Shown here: positions 12,399 through 22,859 of the stretch, piece after piece
How the letters are laid out: each line of letters begins with the position of its first letter
Position numbering within the stretch: the first letter of the stretch is position 1
NCBI GenBank assembly: GCA_007570785.1
Contig: ML660201.1
Span: forward strand, 46,614,949 to 46,678,948
Length of the DNA: 64,000 nucleotides
Source: Antilocapra americana
Lineage: Eukaryota > Chordata > Mammalia > Artiodactyla > Antilocapridae
Reading direction: 5' to 3'
Position numbers and translations under genes: made by a program
The notes under the pieces: generated by a model
The model's input: the letters and a program-made list of their open reading frames with translations, nothing else
Told to the model about the DNA's origin: nothing
The model's database searches: none

Positions 12399-12686
12399 GA
12401 TAATAAGGATTGGGCAGAGGGCTGGCCTGTAGGAGACTCTTTCAGGCAGTCATTTCCAGAGTTCAAGTATAGACCAGGCAAAAGGGAGCCTGGTATAGTC
12501 TCATGGTTTTTGATTATTGATAGAGTTCTTAATATGATAGTTACTTTGGTAATACTAAGAGATAATGTCTGAGAAAGATTTTTGGAAAACTGAGGGTCCA
12601 AGATACAGGTAAGGAATAACATTCCAGGAATCCAAAGCCCACCTCCACCTTATATCCCCTCCACCAGCCTGGAGTCCTGGAGCCTG

Positions 12687-13597
12687 ATTCTCATGGGTGC
12701 ATTACCACTATTCTCCACCAGATGGTGCTGTTGTCCCTATAATGTCAGAGGGTTGCCAGCAAGGCGCTATGGTCCTAGAGAGCCGGGACCCAATTCCCAT
12801 CGGTGTGTTACCCTCCATTCCCCACCAGATGGTGGTGTTGTCCCTATTATGTCAGAGAGTTGCCAGCAAGGCGCTATGTTCTTAGAGGGCTGGGACCCAA
12901 TTCCCATCGGTGTGCTACCCTCTATTCTCCACCAGATGGTGCTGTTGTCCCTATTATGTCAGAGGGTTACCAGCCAGGTCCGTCTAGTCAGAACTACGGT
13001 TTTTCCAGTAGTCATGTATGGATGTGAGAACTGGATTATAAAGAAAGCTGAGCGCCGAAGAATTGATGCTTTTGAACTGTGGTGTTGGAGAAGACTCTTC
13101 AGAGTCCCTCGGACTGCAATGAGATCCAACCAGTCTATCCTAAAGGAAATCAGTCCTGAATATTCATTGGAAAAACTGATGCTGAAGCTGAAACTCCAAT
13201 ACTTTGGCCACCAGATGCAAAGAACCGACTCTTTGGAAAAGACCCTGAGGCTGGGAAAGATTGAAGATGAGAGGAGAAGGGGACAGCAGAGGATGAGACT
13301 GTTGGATGGCATCACTGACTTGATGGACATGACTTTAAGCAAGCTCCGGGTGCTAGTGATGGACAGAGAAACCTGGTGTGCTGCAGTCCATGGGGTCATA
13401 AAGAGTCGGACACGACTGACCGACTGGACTGAACTGAACTGCCAGCCAGGAGATGTGTTGGCAGAAAGCTGGGACATGATTTTCGTGAGTGCATTACCCC
13501 TCATTCCTGTCCAGATGGTGGTGTTGTCCTAATTTATTATGTCAGAGGGTTGCCAGCCAGGAGATGTTTTCTCAGATTCCTGGGACCTGTTCTAGGG
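12687..13597 (+). repeat. 107-bp tandem repeat (about four units) split by a BovB fragment
   Basis: The same block, recognisable by CACCAGATGGTG then TTGTCCCTAT.ATGTCAGAG, recurs with the CACC position at 12716, 12823 and 12930, a constant 107-bp spacing. A fourth unit appears at 13509 after the BovB insertion. Subtracting the 472-bp insertion gives again exactly 107 bp. Units are similar but not identical. The array is not a CRISPR: units are contiguous without variable spacers. Confidence 0.88.
12979..13441 (+). mobile_element. BovB (RTE-type LINE) 3'-end fragment, 5'-truncated
   Basis: A translated stretch in frame with an open reading frame shows the C-terminal part of the BovB ORF2 product: [29 protein letters not shown] at its start and a domain ending near [13 protein letters not shown]. 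It ends in the ACTGAACTG-type tail of BovB. The flanking 9-bp CCAGCCAGG repeats at 12970-12978 and 13442-13450 are the target-site duplication. Only the end of the reverse-transcriptase protein is present, so the copy cannot move by itself. Confidence 0.9.
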
Positions 13598-13741
13598 AAG
13601 GGTACCAATTGAAGGCCATTCCATTAATTCACAAATTCAAGAAACACTAATTAAATATACATATGTATATTTGTTATATACATAACACATATGTACTGGT
13701 TGCTGGAGATTTGGCCAGGAACAAGAAAGACCAGGCTCTGC

Positions 13742-13882
13742 TTTTTTTAAAACAAAAAATTATTTGGCTGTGCTGGGTCTTAATTGTAGCATGTGGATCT
13801 ACTACCCTGACCAGGGATCAAAGCTGGGACCCCTGCATTGACAGCATGGAGTCTTAGCCACTGGACCACCAAGGTAGTCCCC
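13742..13882 (-). mobile_element. CHR-type SINE, antisense
   Basis: Reverse complement of CHR: TTTGGCTGTGCTGGGTCTTA, CCCTGACCAGGGATCAAAGC, CACTGGACCACCAAGG. Confidence 0.86.
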
Positions 13883-14005
13883 AAGCTCTGCTTTTACTTT
13901 ACATTCTAGAGCTATGCAGTCAGATATGGTAACCACTAGCCATAGGCTACTATTGAGCTCTTGAAATGTAGCTAGTTTGAATTGAGAGATGCTGTAAGTG
14001 TAAAG

Positions 14006-14216
14006 GGACTTCCCCCAGTGGCTCTAGTGGTAAAGAACCTGCCTGCCAATGCAGAGGACGATAGAGATGCAGGTTCCATCCCTGGGTGGGGAAGATCCCT
14101 GGAGGAGGGCAACTGACTCCAATATTCTGGCCTGGAGAATCCCATGGGCAGAGGAGCCTGGCAGGCTACAATCCACACAGTGGCAAGGAGTTGGACACAA
14201 CCGAAGTTACTTAGCA
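14006..14216 (+). mobile_element. Bov-tA SINE
   Basis: The tRNA-derived head (GGGACTTCCCCCAGTGGCTC...GCAGGTTCCATCCCTGGG) is followed by the Bov-A body ending GGAGTTGGACACAACCGAAG. It is moderately diverged. Confidence 0.88.
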
Positions 14217-14219
14217 TAA

Positions 14220-15450
14220 ATGCATGCATGTAAGTATAAAATACATACAGAATATCAAAGATTTAGTTTAAAAAAGCCAACTGTCTCATATTTTAATTAT
14301 TGATTTTATATTGAAATAATCAGGCAAGCCCATATTCAGAGTATTTGGGGTTAAATAAAATATTCAGAATACCTTTTTTTTTTTAGTGTTTTAACATAAC
14401 TACCGAGAATTTTTAAATTACATATGGGGCTCACATTTGTGGCTTGTGTTTTATTTCTATTGCAGACAGTGCAGTTCCAAAGGGTGGTCAGACATATAAA
14501 CAAATGTGCAATGTGATGTCAGGTAAGGAGATATTAAGGCTGAGAAATGACAGAAAGGAGACAGTGAACAAACAGGTGGAAGTAAACCTGTAAGCCTGGG
14601 ACGATGTGGAGGCTAACGTAGCCAGAGCAGGGAATAGAATACTGTAAGAGATGGATTAGGAAAGGAGGACCACAGATGCAGTTTAAAAAGATCATTGCTT
14701 ATTGCTATTTTGGGAAGCAAAGGACCGTTTGGGGAAGAAGTTTGATGTTATTGATTAAATGTAAGAATATTCATTCTCTCACAGCCACCATCTAACAATT
14801 TATAAACCCTAGAACAGCAGATCTCAAAGTTTTTAGCCTCAAGAACACATACACTCTTTTTATTTTTTGTCTTTCATATTTTTTTGTATTCTTCCTCAAA
14901 AGCTGCTTAACCCTCCAAAAAAGTTTCTTGATCTAACATCTTTCTGTCTGCGCTATACAATGAAAATACAAACTAAATGAAAATAGAAAAACAAATGAAG
15001 TATTAAATTGTACAAATAACAAATCTGTCCCAAAAAGTACTTAAATAAAATATGTATTTCATTAAGGAATCTACTGTGCATTCTAGGAAGCTTCATAACA
15101 TCTAGGCAGGACCAGCATTCCTGGAAGGAGCTAAGAGAATATGCATGCAATCACAGTTTGGAGCACATTTCTGATTGCCAACCTGCAAGCTACAATGAAC
15201 ACATTACTGGCATCACCTGCGCAGGGAGCTGACTTTGAGAAAGTGTGCAAAGGCAGCTCCAGCCTCAATGTTGTCAACAGCCTGTACAGTGCAGTTTCCA
15301 AAAAGTAAACATGTTAAGGTGAGCAGACAACTCTTTAGAACCCCAAACACATTTTCTTCCTGTTTATGCGTAACTCTCTGTCTGCAATGGGCAGATGTGG
15401 GGCAGTTTTTACTTGACTGGGGAGGAAGCAACCTTCTAGTTGCAGTTGAA
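14220..15450. other. AT-rich intergenic DNA, possibly with UBE2F retrocopy 3' UTR at its right end
   Basis: No coding sequence recognised. The stretch left of the CHR at 15454 may be the rest of the UBE2F retrocopy's 3' UTR, since the CHR target duplication shows that the two sides were once joined. The left end of the retrocopy was not located. Confidence 0.4.
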
Positions 15451-15453
15451 GGC

Positions 15454-15806
15454 AAACTTCTTTTCTTTTCATATATAATTTTTTAAATCTATTTATTTAC
15501 TTTTGGCCGTGCTGGGTCTTCACTGCTGCACGGGCTTTTCCCTAGTTGCAGTGTGCAGGCTTCTCATTGCAGTGGCTTCTCTTGTTGTGGTCTAGGGCGA
15601 GCGGGCTTCAATAGTTGGGCGTGTGGGCTCAGGAGTTGTGGTTCCTGGGCTCTAGAGCCCAGGCTCAGGAGTTTTGGTGCACAGGCTTAGTTAATTCTTG
15701 GCATGTGGGATCTTCCCGGACCAGGGATTGAAAACTGTTATCTTCTGCATTGACAGGCAGCTTCTTTACCAGTGAGCTACCAGGGAAGCCTGGAGATAAA
15801 CTTCTT
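15454..15806 (-). mobile_element. CHR-type SINE, full length, antisense, with target duplication
   Basis: About 310 bp of antisense CHR (TTTTGGCCGTGCTGGGTCTT to GAGCTACCAGGGAAGCC). AAACTTCTT flanks it at 15454-15462 and 15798-15806. It appears to have landed in the 3' UTR part of the UBE2F retrocopy, which would make it younger than the retrocopy. Confidence 0.88.
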
Positions 15807-15837
15807 AATGCGCAATCCACGGCCTTTCGGTCTTCTA

Positions 15838-16367
15838 TCACGTGGCCTAACGCTTAATGTAGTCTTCAACTTTATTCCGGAAGTCCTCCTTGTCCCACAA
15901 ATGATGTTCTGCAGCTTCAATATTTAGTGGATCACTGAAACTCAAAAGAGTAGTAAGCAGTTTAACATCCTTCCGTGTCCTCGTGGGAGTCCAGCCAGTG
16001 CCCCAAACAGTGGAGAACATCGAGTTTTCTCTCAGTAAACTTAGGGGTATTTCGCCTGTCTCTGTGATATTTGGGTGCCAGATCCTGGACAAGCGTTTCA
16101 CCTGGGGAGGCAGCATGTCGTATGAATGGGAAACTTCAGTTTCAAACTGAAATTCACCACCCTGGTAGTAACTCTTATCCGGAGTGACAGCTGAAAGCGA
16201 TGGAACTTGGTCAGATTAGGAAAACGCACTTTGCACCAGGTTCTGCCACCTCTGTAACAAGCGGCCTGTCTCCCAGACACCCACCGAGCGGAGTCAGAGG
16301 CTGTAAGTGACACCCAGGACTCTTTGACACCACCACCCTGCTTCAGTTTGCTTGGCAGTGTCAACAT
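15838..16367 (-). pseudogene. UBE2F pseudogene: UBE2F (NEDD8-conjugating E2) processed pseudogene
   Basis: The minus strand starts with ATG at 16367 (MLTLPSKLKQGGG...) and matches UBE2F from its N-terminus. The match then shifts frame. The C-terminal half reads on in another frame ([49 protein letters not shown]) and meets a premature TAG at 15849-15847, three codons before the expected end. No introns are present. The active-site Cys region is altered: the residue after TETGEI, Cys in UBE2F, reads Pro here. The frameshifts, missing Cys and early stop make this a dead copy. A Bov-tA fragment abuts it upstream, and a CHR SINE is inserted in what is probably its 3' UTR. Confidence 0.88.
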
Positions 16368-16371
16368 TGTA

Positions 16372-16552
16372 GTTGTTGTGAAGATGAGCCCAATTCTTTG
16401 TGACCCCGTGGACTGTAGTCCCCCAGGCTCCTCTGTCCATGGACTTTTCCAGGCAAAAATACTAGAGTGGGTTGCCATTTCCTCTTCCGTGGGAACTTCC
16501 CCCTGTGTCTCCTGTGTTGGCAGGCAGATTCTTTGCCACTAGCACCGCCTTA
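16372..16552 (-). mobile_element. Bov-tA SINE, diverged at its head
   Basis: This is the reverse complement of the Bov-A body (TTCTTTGTGACCCCGTGGAC ... GAGTGGGTTGCCATTTCC). The tRNA head is shortened. It lies against the 5' end of the UBE2F pseudogene. Confidence 0.82.
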
Positions 16553-16871
16553 GCTCCCTGAGAAGGGACCCAGCTTGTGCCCGCTTCAGGGGAAGGGTGG
16601 AGTCTTAACCACAAGATGACTAGGAAAGTCCCTATTTACTTATTTAAAATAAGCAACAATATAGTAGTAGACCTGCCCAATAAGAAATACTAAAGGAAGT
16701 CTTTCAGGTTTAATTGAAAGGACTTGAAACCATCATTTAAAATAAAGAACACTAGTAAAGGTAACTTCAAAGGTAAATATAAAAGCCAAGATCAAGATAC
16801 TTTTGGTTTGATTTGTAATTTATTTTTTCTACATGATTTAAAAGGCAAATGCATAAAACAACCATTATAAA

Positions 16872-17078
16872 TTCATGCTGCTCTGTTGTGTCCAACTCTT
16901 TGCAACTCTATGGACTGTAGCCTTCCAGGCTCCTCTGTCCGTGGGGATTCTCCAGGCAAGAATATTGGAGTGGGTCGTCATGCCCTCCTCCAGGGGTTCT
17001 TCCCAACCCAGGAATCAAACCCAGGTCTCCCGCATTGCAGGTGGATTCTTTACTGTCTGAGCCACCAGGGAAGCCCCA
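16872..17078 (-). mobile_element. Bov-tA SINE
   Basis: Reverse complement of a complete Bov-tA: TGCTCTGTTGTGTCCAACTC at the left and GTCTGAGCCACCAGGGAAGC at the right. Confidence 0.9.
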
Positions 17079-17189
17079 AGTGAGCCACTAAGAAAATAGT
17101 TTAAAAATAAACCAAAAAAGTTACAAAAAAAGGAAAGAACAGAAGCAAAATGATAAAATACAAAAGATCAACTGAATTTGTTTCTTCAA

Positions 17190-17305
17190 TTGTTTAGCCT
17201 CACTGCATAACAGGTGGGATCCAGGCCCCCCAACCATGGACTGAACCCAGGCCTCCTTCTGTGGAAGCAAGGTGTCTCAACCACTGGCCTGCCAGGGAAG
17301 TCCCT
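17190..17305 (-). mobile_element. CHR-type SINE, antisense
   Basis: CCAACCATGGACTGAACCCA and ACCACTGGCCTGCCAGGGAA identify the reverse complement of CHR. The tail end is degraded. Confidence 0.78.
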
Positions 17306-17309
17306 ACAT

Positions 17310-18200
17310 TTAATGGAGTAAATAAGGCTTCCCTGAACCTTGTTTCAGGGAATAAGCTTTCCCCATAGGTGTTTGAGAGTGTAACTCAATTCTGATACTA
17401 CCTTTCTAGAGATAGAATCAAATTCCATGGGTCAAGGGCTCAGTCCCACAAGCCTGCCCTCTTCTGCAGACAGAGGTCACAAGTCCAGGTTGTTACCTGT
17501 GCCTCTAACCAACTGGCTACATATTGAGTTCACAATAACCCTCTCCAACTTATGATGCCAATCTCAACATCTCGACATGCCAATCTCTTGTCACCTGGAC
17601 TTCTGACCCGCTGGCTATATATCAGAGCTTCCCAAGACCTGCTTCTCAATTTCCACTAATTTGCTAGAACAATTCACAGAACTCAGTGAAACATCTTAGT
17701 TACTAGATTACTGGTTTATCCTAAGAGGATTATTAAAGGATACCCATCAATAGCCAAAAGAAGAGATACAAAGAGCCAGGCATGGGAAGGGATGTGGAGC
17801 TCCCATGGTCTTTCCAGGTACCACTCTCACATAGTTACCAACCCGGAAGCTCTCTGAACCCTGTCCTTCTGAGGTTTTTATGGAAGCTTCATTCCATGAT
17901 TGATTAACTCATTGGCCACTGATGACTGACTTAACCTACAGCCATTCTCCCCTCCCTGGAGGTCTGGGGAGTGGGACTAAAAGTTCTCCTGCAATCAGCC
18001 CCCACCCTTGGGTGGGATCCAGAAGTCTCTTTCCCTGAAGGGTTTTCAGGATTTGAGGACAAGAAGCCAAGTATTATCCCACTGTTCTTATCTCTCAGGA
18101 AATTCCAAGAGTTTTGAAAGGTTGTGAACCAGAAACTGTGGGTAAAGATCAAATATATATGAGAAATATATATTTTGGTCATTCAGATGACATATATAGT
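17310..18200. other. Intergenic, nothing recognised
   Basis: Diverged sequence (ATTTGCTAGAACAATTCACA, AAGGATACCCATCAATAGCC) looks like an old repeat, probably LTR-derived, but I cannot name it. Confidence 0.4.
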
Positions 18201-18202
18201 AT

Positions 18203-18558
18203 TTTTATTATTTGTTTATTGGCCAGGCTGCACAGTTTGTGGAATCTTAGTTCCCTGCCCAGGGATTGAACCCAAGCCCTTGGCAGTGAAAATAGTTGCA
18301 TGCTCAGTTGCTCTGTTGTGTCTGACTCTTTGCAACCCCATGGACTGTAACCCGCCAGGCTCCTCTCCATGGGATTCTCCAGGCAAGAATACTGGAGTGG
18401 GTTGCCATTTCCTTCTCCAGGGGATCGTCCCAACCCAGGGATTAAACCCAGGTCTCCTACATCTCCTGCATTGGCAGGCGGATTCTTTACCACTGAGCCA
18501 CATGGGAAGCCCAAAGCATGTGAGTCCAGTCTTAACCACTGGACCACCAGGGAATTCC
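18203..18558 (-). mobile_element. CHR-type tRNA-Glu SINE interrupted by Bov-tA
   Basis: The left part (18203-18298) has TTGGCCAGGCTGCACAGTTT and CCCTGCCCAGGGATTGAACC. The right part (18514-18558) has GTCTTAACCACTGGACCACC and ends CAGGGAATTCC. Joined, they form one antisense CHR SINE; the break is filled by the Bov-tA. Confidence 0.85.
18299..18513 (-). mobile_element. Bov-tA SINE nested in a CHR SINE
   Basis: Reverse complement of a complete Bov-tA, GCTCAGTTGCTCTGTTGTGT to CACTGAGCCACATGGGAAGC. On both sides the sequence is one antisense CHR SINE, so Bov-tA inserted later. Confidence 0.88.
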
Positions 18559-18589
18559 ACAGATTGGATTTTTTTTTAATGGTCTATCT

Positions 18590-19250
18590 ATATGTATCTA
18601 TAAGAGATTCACTTTAGGTTAAGGGCACAAAGAAGTTGAAAGTAAGGGGTGGAAAAATATATTCCATTTGAATAGTAACCAAAAGAGAGCTGGGTGGCTG
18701 TATGATTGTAAGGCAGATTAGACCTAAGTCAAAACAGGTTACAAGAGACAAAGAAGGAAAATATTGATAAAAGGTACAATAGAGCAAGATGTAACTGTTA
18801 TGAATGTACATACATCTTACAACAGAGCCCCAAAATATTAATATATGAAGCAAAAATCAACAGAATTGAAAGGAGAAATACACAGTGCTCCAATAATAGT
18901 TCAGTATTCCACTATCAAGATGGATAGAACAACCAGACATGATTAATAAGGAAATGGAGGACTTGAGCAATACTGTAAACCAATGAGACCTAACAGAGAT
19001 GTTCAGAACATTTTATCCAGCAATACCAGAATATACATTCTTCTCAAGTGGTCATGGAACATTGTCCAGAATAAGTCATGCGTTAGGCCACAAACAAGTC
19101 TCAATAAATTTTAAAAGACTGAAATCACACAGAGTACTTTTTCTTTTCTGGTCATAATGGAATGAAACTAGGTATCAATAAGATAAGGGACACTGATTAA
19201 AAAAATCTTATATATGTAGAAATTTAAAAACATACTGGAAAAAAACGCCA
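18590..19250 (+). mobile_element. Old L1 ORF2 fragment (endonuclease/linker region)
   Basis: The segment around 19000-19170 (CATTCTTCTCAAGTGGTCAT, GTTAGGCCACAAACAAGTCT, GGAATGAAACTAGGTATCAA) is typical of the early part of L1 ORF2. It is full of stops and indels. Confidence 0.75.
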
Positions 19251-19257
19251 TACTGTG

Positions 19258-20060
19258 TGATGATTAATTTTATACATCAATTTGAAATGACCATGGAGTA
19301 TCTAGATATTTGGCCAAGCATTATTGGGTGTGTGGGTGCGTGTCTGAGGGTGTTTCTGTGTCAGATTAACATTAGTTTATTTCTTTTTTCTCTCTTTTTT
19401 TTTTAGTTTTTGAGATTAATATTTGAATAGATTGAGTAAAGCAGATTACCCTCCCTACCATGGGCAGACCTTACCCAGTGAATTGAATTTCTGAATAGAA
19501 CAAAAAGACTAAGTATGAAAGGAAACCCTTCACATCTGATTGCTTTAACTTGAACTTTTTTTTTTCCCAGCCTTTGGACTATGCCCAAAACATCAGCTCT
19601 TTTAGGGTCTCCAAGCCCGTCAGCTATTGGACTGGAATTTATACCATCAGCTCTCCTGGTTCTTACACCTTCAGACTTGAACTAGAACTACACATGGGTG
19701 GGACTTCCCTGGTGGTCCAGTGACTAAGACTCGGGGTGGCGCTCCCAAAGCCTGGGATTCGATCCCTAGTCAGAGAACTAGATCCCACATGCTGTGTTAA
19801 CTAATAAAAAAAATAAAGACTCCACATGCCACAAGAAGATCAAAGGACCTGCCTGCCACAACTGAGACCCGGCACAAGGAAATAAATACAAATAAATTAT
19901 TTTTTAAAAAAAGAACTGTACATTGGCTCTCCTGGGTTTCAGATCTGCCAGCTGCAGATCTTGGGAGTTCTCAGCCTCCGTAGTCACAGGAGCCAACAGT
20001 TTGCAAGTTCATAAACTTAATCTTTCAGTTGAGCTCTCTCTCCATACATATATGGTGCAG
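19258..20060 (+). repeat. Old mammalian interspersed repeat (family not named)
   Basis: The text ATATTTGGCCAAGCATTATT, GGGTGTTTCTGTGTCAGATT, GATTGAGTAAAGCAGATTAC, TCTGAATAGAACAAAAAG, then ATACCATCAGCTCTCCTGGT and AGTTCTCAGCCTCCGTAGTC, is a widespread old mammalian repeat. It is interrupted by the CHR at 19684-19923. I cannot name the family with certainty. Confidence 0.6.
19684..19923 (+). mobile_element. CHR-type SINE inserted in an older repeat
   Basis: CHR text starts GGGACTTCCCTGGTGGTCCA at 19699 and ends in an A/T-rich tail. Flanking copies of AGAACTACACAT (19684-19695) and AGAACTGTACAT (19912-19923) are the target duplication, with two mismatches. Confidence 0.87.
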
Positions 20061-20589
20061 AGGCAGCTGTCAACGAGAGATATGACATGAGACTCATCTG
20101 TGATGAGGGGCCTCACCGGTCTTTGTTATCAGAGCGGAGTCCGGAAGACCACAACCTGTGTCCTCCTGATTCTCAGGAGGCCGATAGTCCTCTGGGATGT
20201 AGGGAAGCCTCTGCTCCAATATGGGGCAGGGAGTGCTGCTCCCTAAAAGGCCCTCAGGAACCTGGAAGGACCCAGGCAAGGAGTCGTTAGTCTGAGTCAA
20301 AATGGAAATAGCAGTGAGCAGTCCGGAAGGCCCAAGGTTCCAAATTCTAATGAAGGAGGGAGGGTTTTCTGTCACTGGAGGCCTCTAGGTCTGGGCTGGG
20401 AAGGCTCAGCTCCTCCAGACTGCTCATTGGACTGGCCTGGAATTGTGGTTTGTGCCTGTTTGATGCCCCACTATAAGAATTCTATGGGCTCCACTGGGCC
20501 TGTGTCTCTTGGAGACCTCACACAGAGGAGGTATGGGTCACCAAAGGTGGAGGGTTTGCCTGGAGGGCTCTGACTTATGAGGAAGGAAT

Positions 20590-20765
20590 GCAAAAGAGGC
20601 TCTGGTTCCAGCTCTACTCTGCTTTCTTGGCTTGGGAAATCACCGAACTGTGTCTGGCCTCAGCTTTGTTATCCATAAAGCAGGCTGAACTGACGATATC
20701 TGGGGCATAGTTTTCAGAGGTATCTGAAAGGATGGTGGCGATGATAAATACGATGGTGAATTTTT
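20590..20765 (+). repeat. MIR-like SINE
   Basis: TGGCTTGGGAAATCACCGAA and CTCAGCTTTGTTATCCATAA resemble the MIR core. Confidence 0.55.
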
Positions 20766-20824
20766 TTCTTGTCGAATTATGATCCTTGAGGTATAACTTT
20801 TTATTTGTTTTTAAATTTGTTTAT

Positions 20825-20940
20825 TTTTAATTGAAGGATAATTGCTTTACAATATTGTATTGGTTTCTGTCATACATCAACATGAGTCAGCCATAGGCAT
20901 CCATATGTCCCCACCCTCTTGAACCTCCCACCCACTCCTT
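20825..20940 (-). mobile_element. Ruminant L1 3' terminus, antisense
   Basis: TTTAATTGAAGGATAATTGC, CAATATTGTATTGGTTTCTG and CATACATCAACATGAGTCAG are the reverse complement of the L1 3' end. Confidence 0.8.
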
Positions 20941-20989
20941 TTTTCTTATTATCTTTATTTTTTTTATTTCTTTATTGAGGTATACTTTT

Positions 20990-21108
20990 TTTTTTTCCAA
21001 ATCAATATTTATTTATTGTGGCCCTGCTGTGTGGCCTGCAGGATCCTAGTTTCCTGACAAGGGATTAAACCCATGCCCTAAGCCCTGGACTGCCAGGGAA
21101 GTCCCAAA
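20990..21108 (-). mobile_element. CHR-type SINE, antisense arm of an inverted pair
   Basis: Reverse complement of CHR (TGTGGCCCTGCTGTGTGGCC ... CTGGACTGCCAGGGAAGTCC). A plus-strand CHR follows 37 bp later. Confidence 0.85.
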
Positions 21109-21145
21109 TGCAGTATAATTTATAAATAAAATGCACATATGTTGA

Positions 21146-21268
21146 GACTTCCCTGGCAGTCCAGTGGTTAAGGTTCCATGCTTCCAATGCAGGGGTGCCA
21201 GGTTTGATCCCTGGTCAGGGAACTGAGATCCCACATGCCCTGTGGGCAGTCAAAAAATTTTTTTTAAT
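21146..21268 (+). mobile_element. CHR-type SINE, sense arm of an inverted pair
   Basis: GACTTCCCTGGCAGTCCAGT head, GTTTGATCCCTGGTCAGGGA, and a tail after GGGCAGTCAAAAAATTTTT. Confidence 0.87.
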
Positions 21269-21269
21269 G

Positions 21270-22640
21270 CACATATCTTAAGGATTGTTTAATAAATTTT
21301 GACAGAAGTCTAAAGAAATACAACCACCAGCCAATCAAGTTGTAGAACCTTCTCATCATCCCCAAATGTTCACCTGTATTTCTTCATAGTCAGCCCCCTC
21401 CCTTCACCCTTGGCCCCAGGGAAAACTGTTCTGATTTATATTATTCTAGATTAATTTTCACTTTTCTAGAATTTCACATAAGTGGGACCATACCATATGA
21501 ACTCACATGAGTCTAACTTCTTTTGCCGAATATAGTACACTTGAAATTTTTTGGTGGTATTGTGTATATCAGTTGTTCATTCATTTTTTATTGTGGCAAA
21601 ACATACATGACATAAAATTTACCATTTATTCATTTAACTGTATACATACTTCATTGGCCTTATATACATTCATAGTGCTATGTACTTCTTACAAGTATTT
21701 CCAGATATTTTTTCATCCATCTTGAACTAAACCTCTGTACTTGTTAAGCAACAACTCTGCATTTCTCCCTCCCCAGCCCCTGCAACCTTTATTCAACTTT
21801 CTGTCTCTATGAATTTGCCTCTTCTAGGTCCCTCACATCAGGGGAATTATACAATATTTGCTCTTCTATATCTGGCTTATTTACTTAGCGTAATATTTTC
21901 AATGTTTATCCATGTTGAAGCCTGTGCCAGAATTTCATTTCAAGGCTGAATAATTCCATTTTGTGTAATTACTTTGTTTACCCATTCATTTGTTGATAGA
22001 CAGGTAGATATGTTCATTTCTTTTTATTGTTGAGTATTTCATTGTATGGCTATGCCACAATTAGCTAATCTGTTGATTTGCTCATCTGTTCGACATCTGG
22101 TTTATTTCCAAACTTTGGCTATTATAAAGCCCTTGAATGGACGCATAATTCATTTCTCTTGGGTAAATACTTAAAGAATGCAACGGCTGGATAGTATTTT
22201 AGGTATAAATTTAGTCCATAAAGAATGACCAAACTGCTTTGAAAGTGGCAGGAAATTATCAGTGGATAAGGATTCTATATTCTCCTCAGTTTTTAATTGT
22301 AGCCTGTTTAGTGTGTGCAGGGGAGTTTTTTTTTTTTTTAATATTTATTTATTTGGCTGAGCTGGATCTTAATTGTGGCACTCGGGATCTTCGATCTTCA
22401 TTAATGGCATCATGCAGGATCTTTTTTTTTTTTTGACCACATGTCATGTGAGATCTTAGTTCCCTGACCAGGGATCAAACCTGCATCCCTTGCAATGAAA
22501 GTGCAGAGTCTTAACCACTGAACCACCAGGCAAGTCCCTGCAGGGGAGTTCTAATTTGTATTTCCCTGATGAACACGCCTGTTAAGCATTTTTTCACGGG
22601 CATATTGGCTATTTATCTTCTTTTGTGAATCACCTCTTCA
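21270..22640 (-). mobile_element. Old L1 3' part, antisense
   Basis: AAACTGTTCTGATTTATAT, TTTATTGTGGCAAAACATAC, CTGAATAATTCCATTTTGTG, TATTTCCCTGATGAACACGC read as the reverse complement of an old mammalian L1. A CHR SINE divides it at 22316-22550. Confidence 0.8.
22316..22550 (-). mobile_element. CHR-type SINE, antisense, with 12-bp target duplication
   Basis: Antisense CHR (TTTGGCTGAGCTGGATCTTA ... ACTGAACCACCAGGCAAGTC) is flanked by perfect TGCAGGGGAGTT repeats at 22316-22327 and 22539-22550. It splits an old L1. Confidence 0.92.
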
Positions 22641-22859
22641 AAGCCTTTGCCCTTTAAAAAAGGGGGGGAGGGAAGGGCTTAATATCTACTTTTGCAATCA
22701 ATGTCTTCCAGACACTGTGCTCACTCATGCTCGTAACTTTACGCGCTAAATTAAGTGCGCCCTGCACAGCGGCAGAAACGGATTAAGACTTGGGGTGCCG
22801 AGAAGATCCAGCACAGATTGGATCCAGGCACCTAGGCCGTTTCTGGGCAAGGGCGGCGA

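Noticed and set aside
12687..12978. CRISPR array
   Set aside because: Units are 107 bp, contiguous and without unique spacers, in a mammalian genome.
12693..13532. 279-codon plus-strand open frame as a host gene
   Set aside because: Its N-terminal third is the 107-bp tandem repeat and the rest is the BovB ORF2 C-terminus; it is a chance fusion created by the insertion.
15838..16367. Functional intronless UBE2F copy
   Set aside because: Frame shifts, an altered active-site region and a premature stop rule out a full-length working E2.
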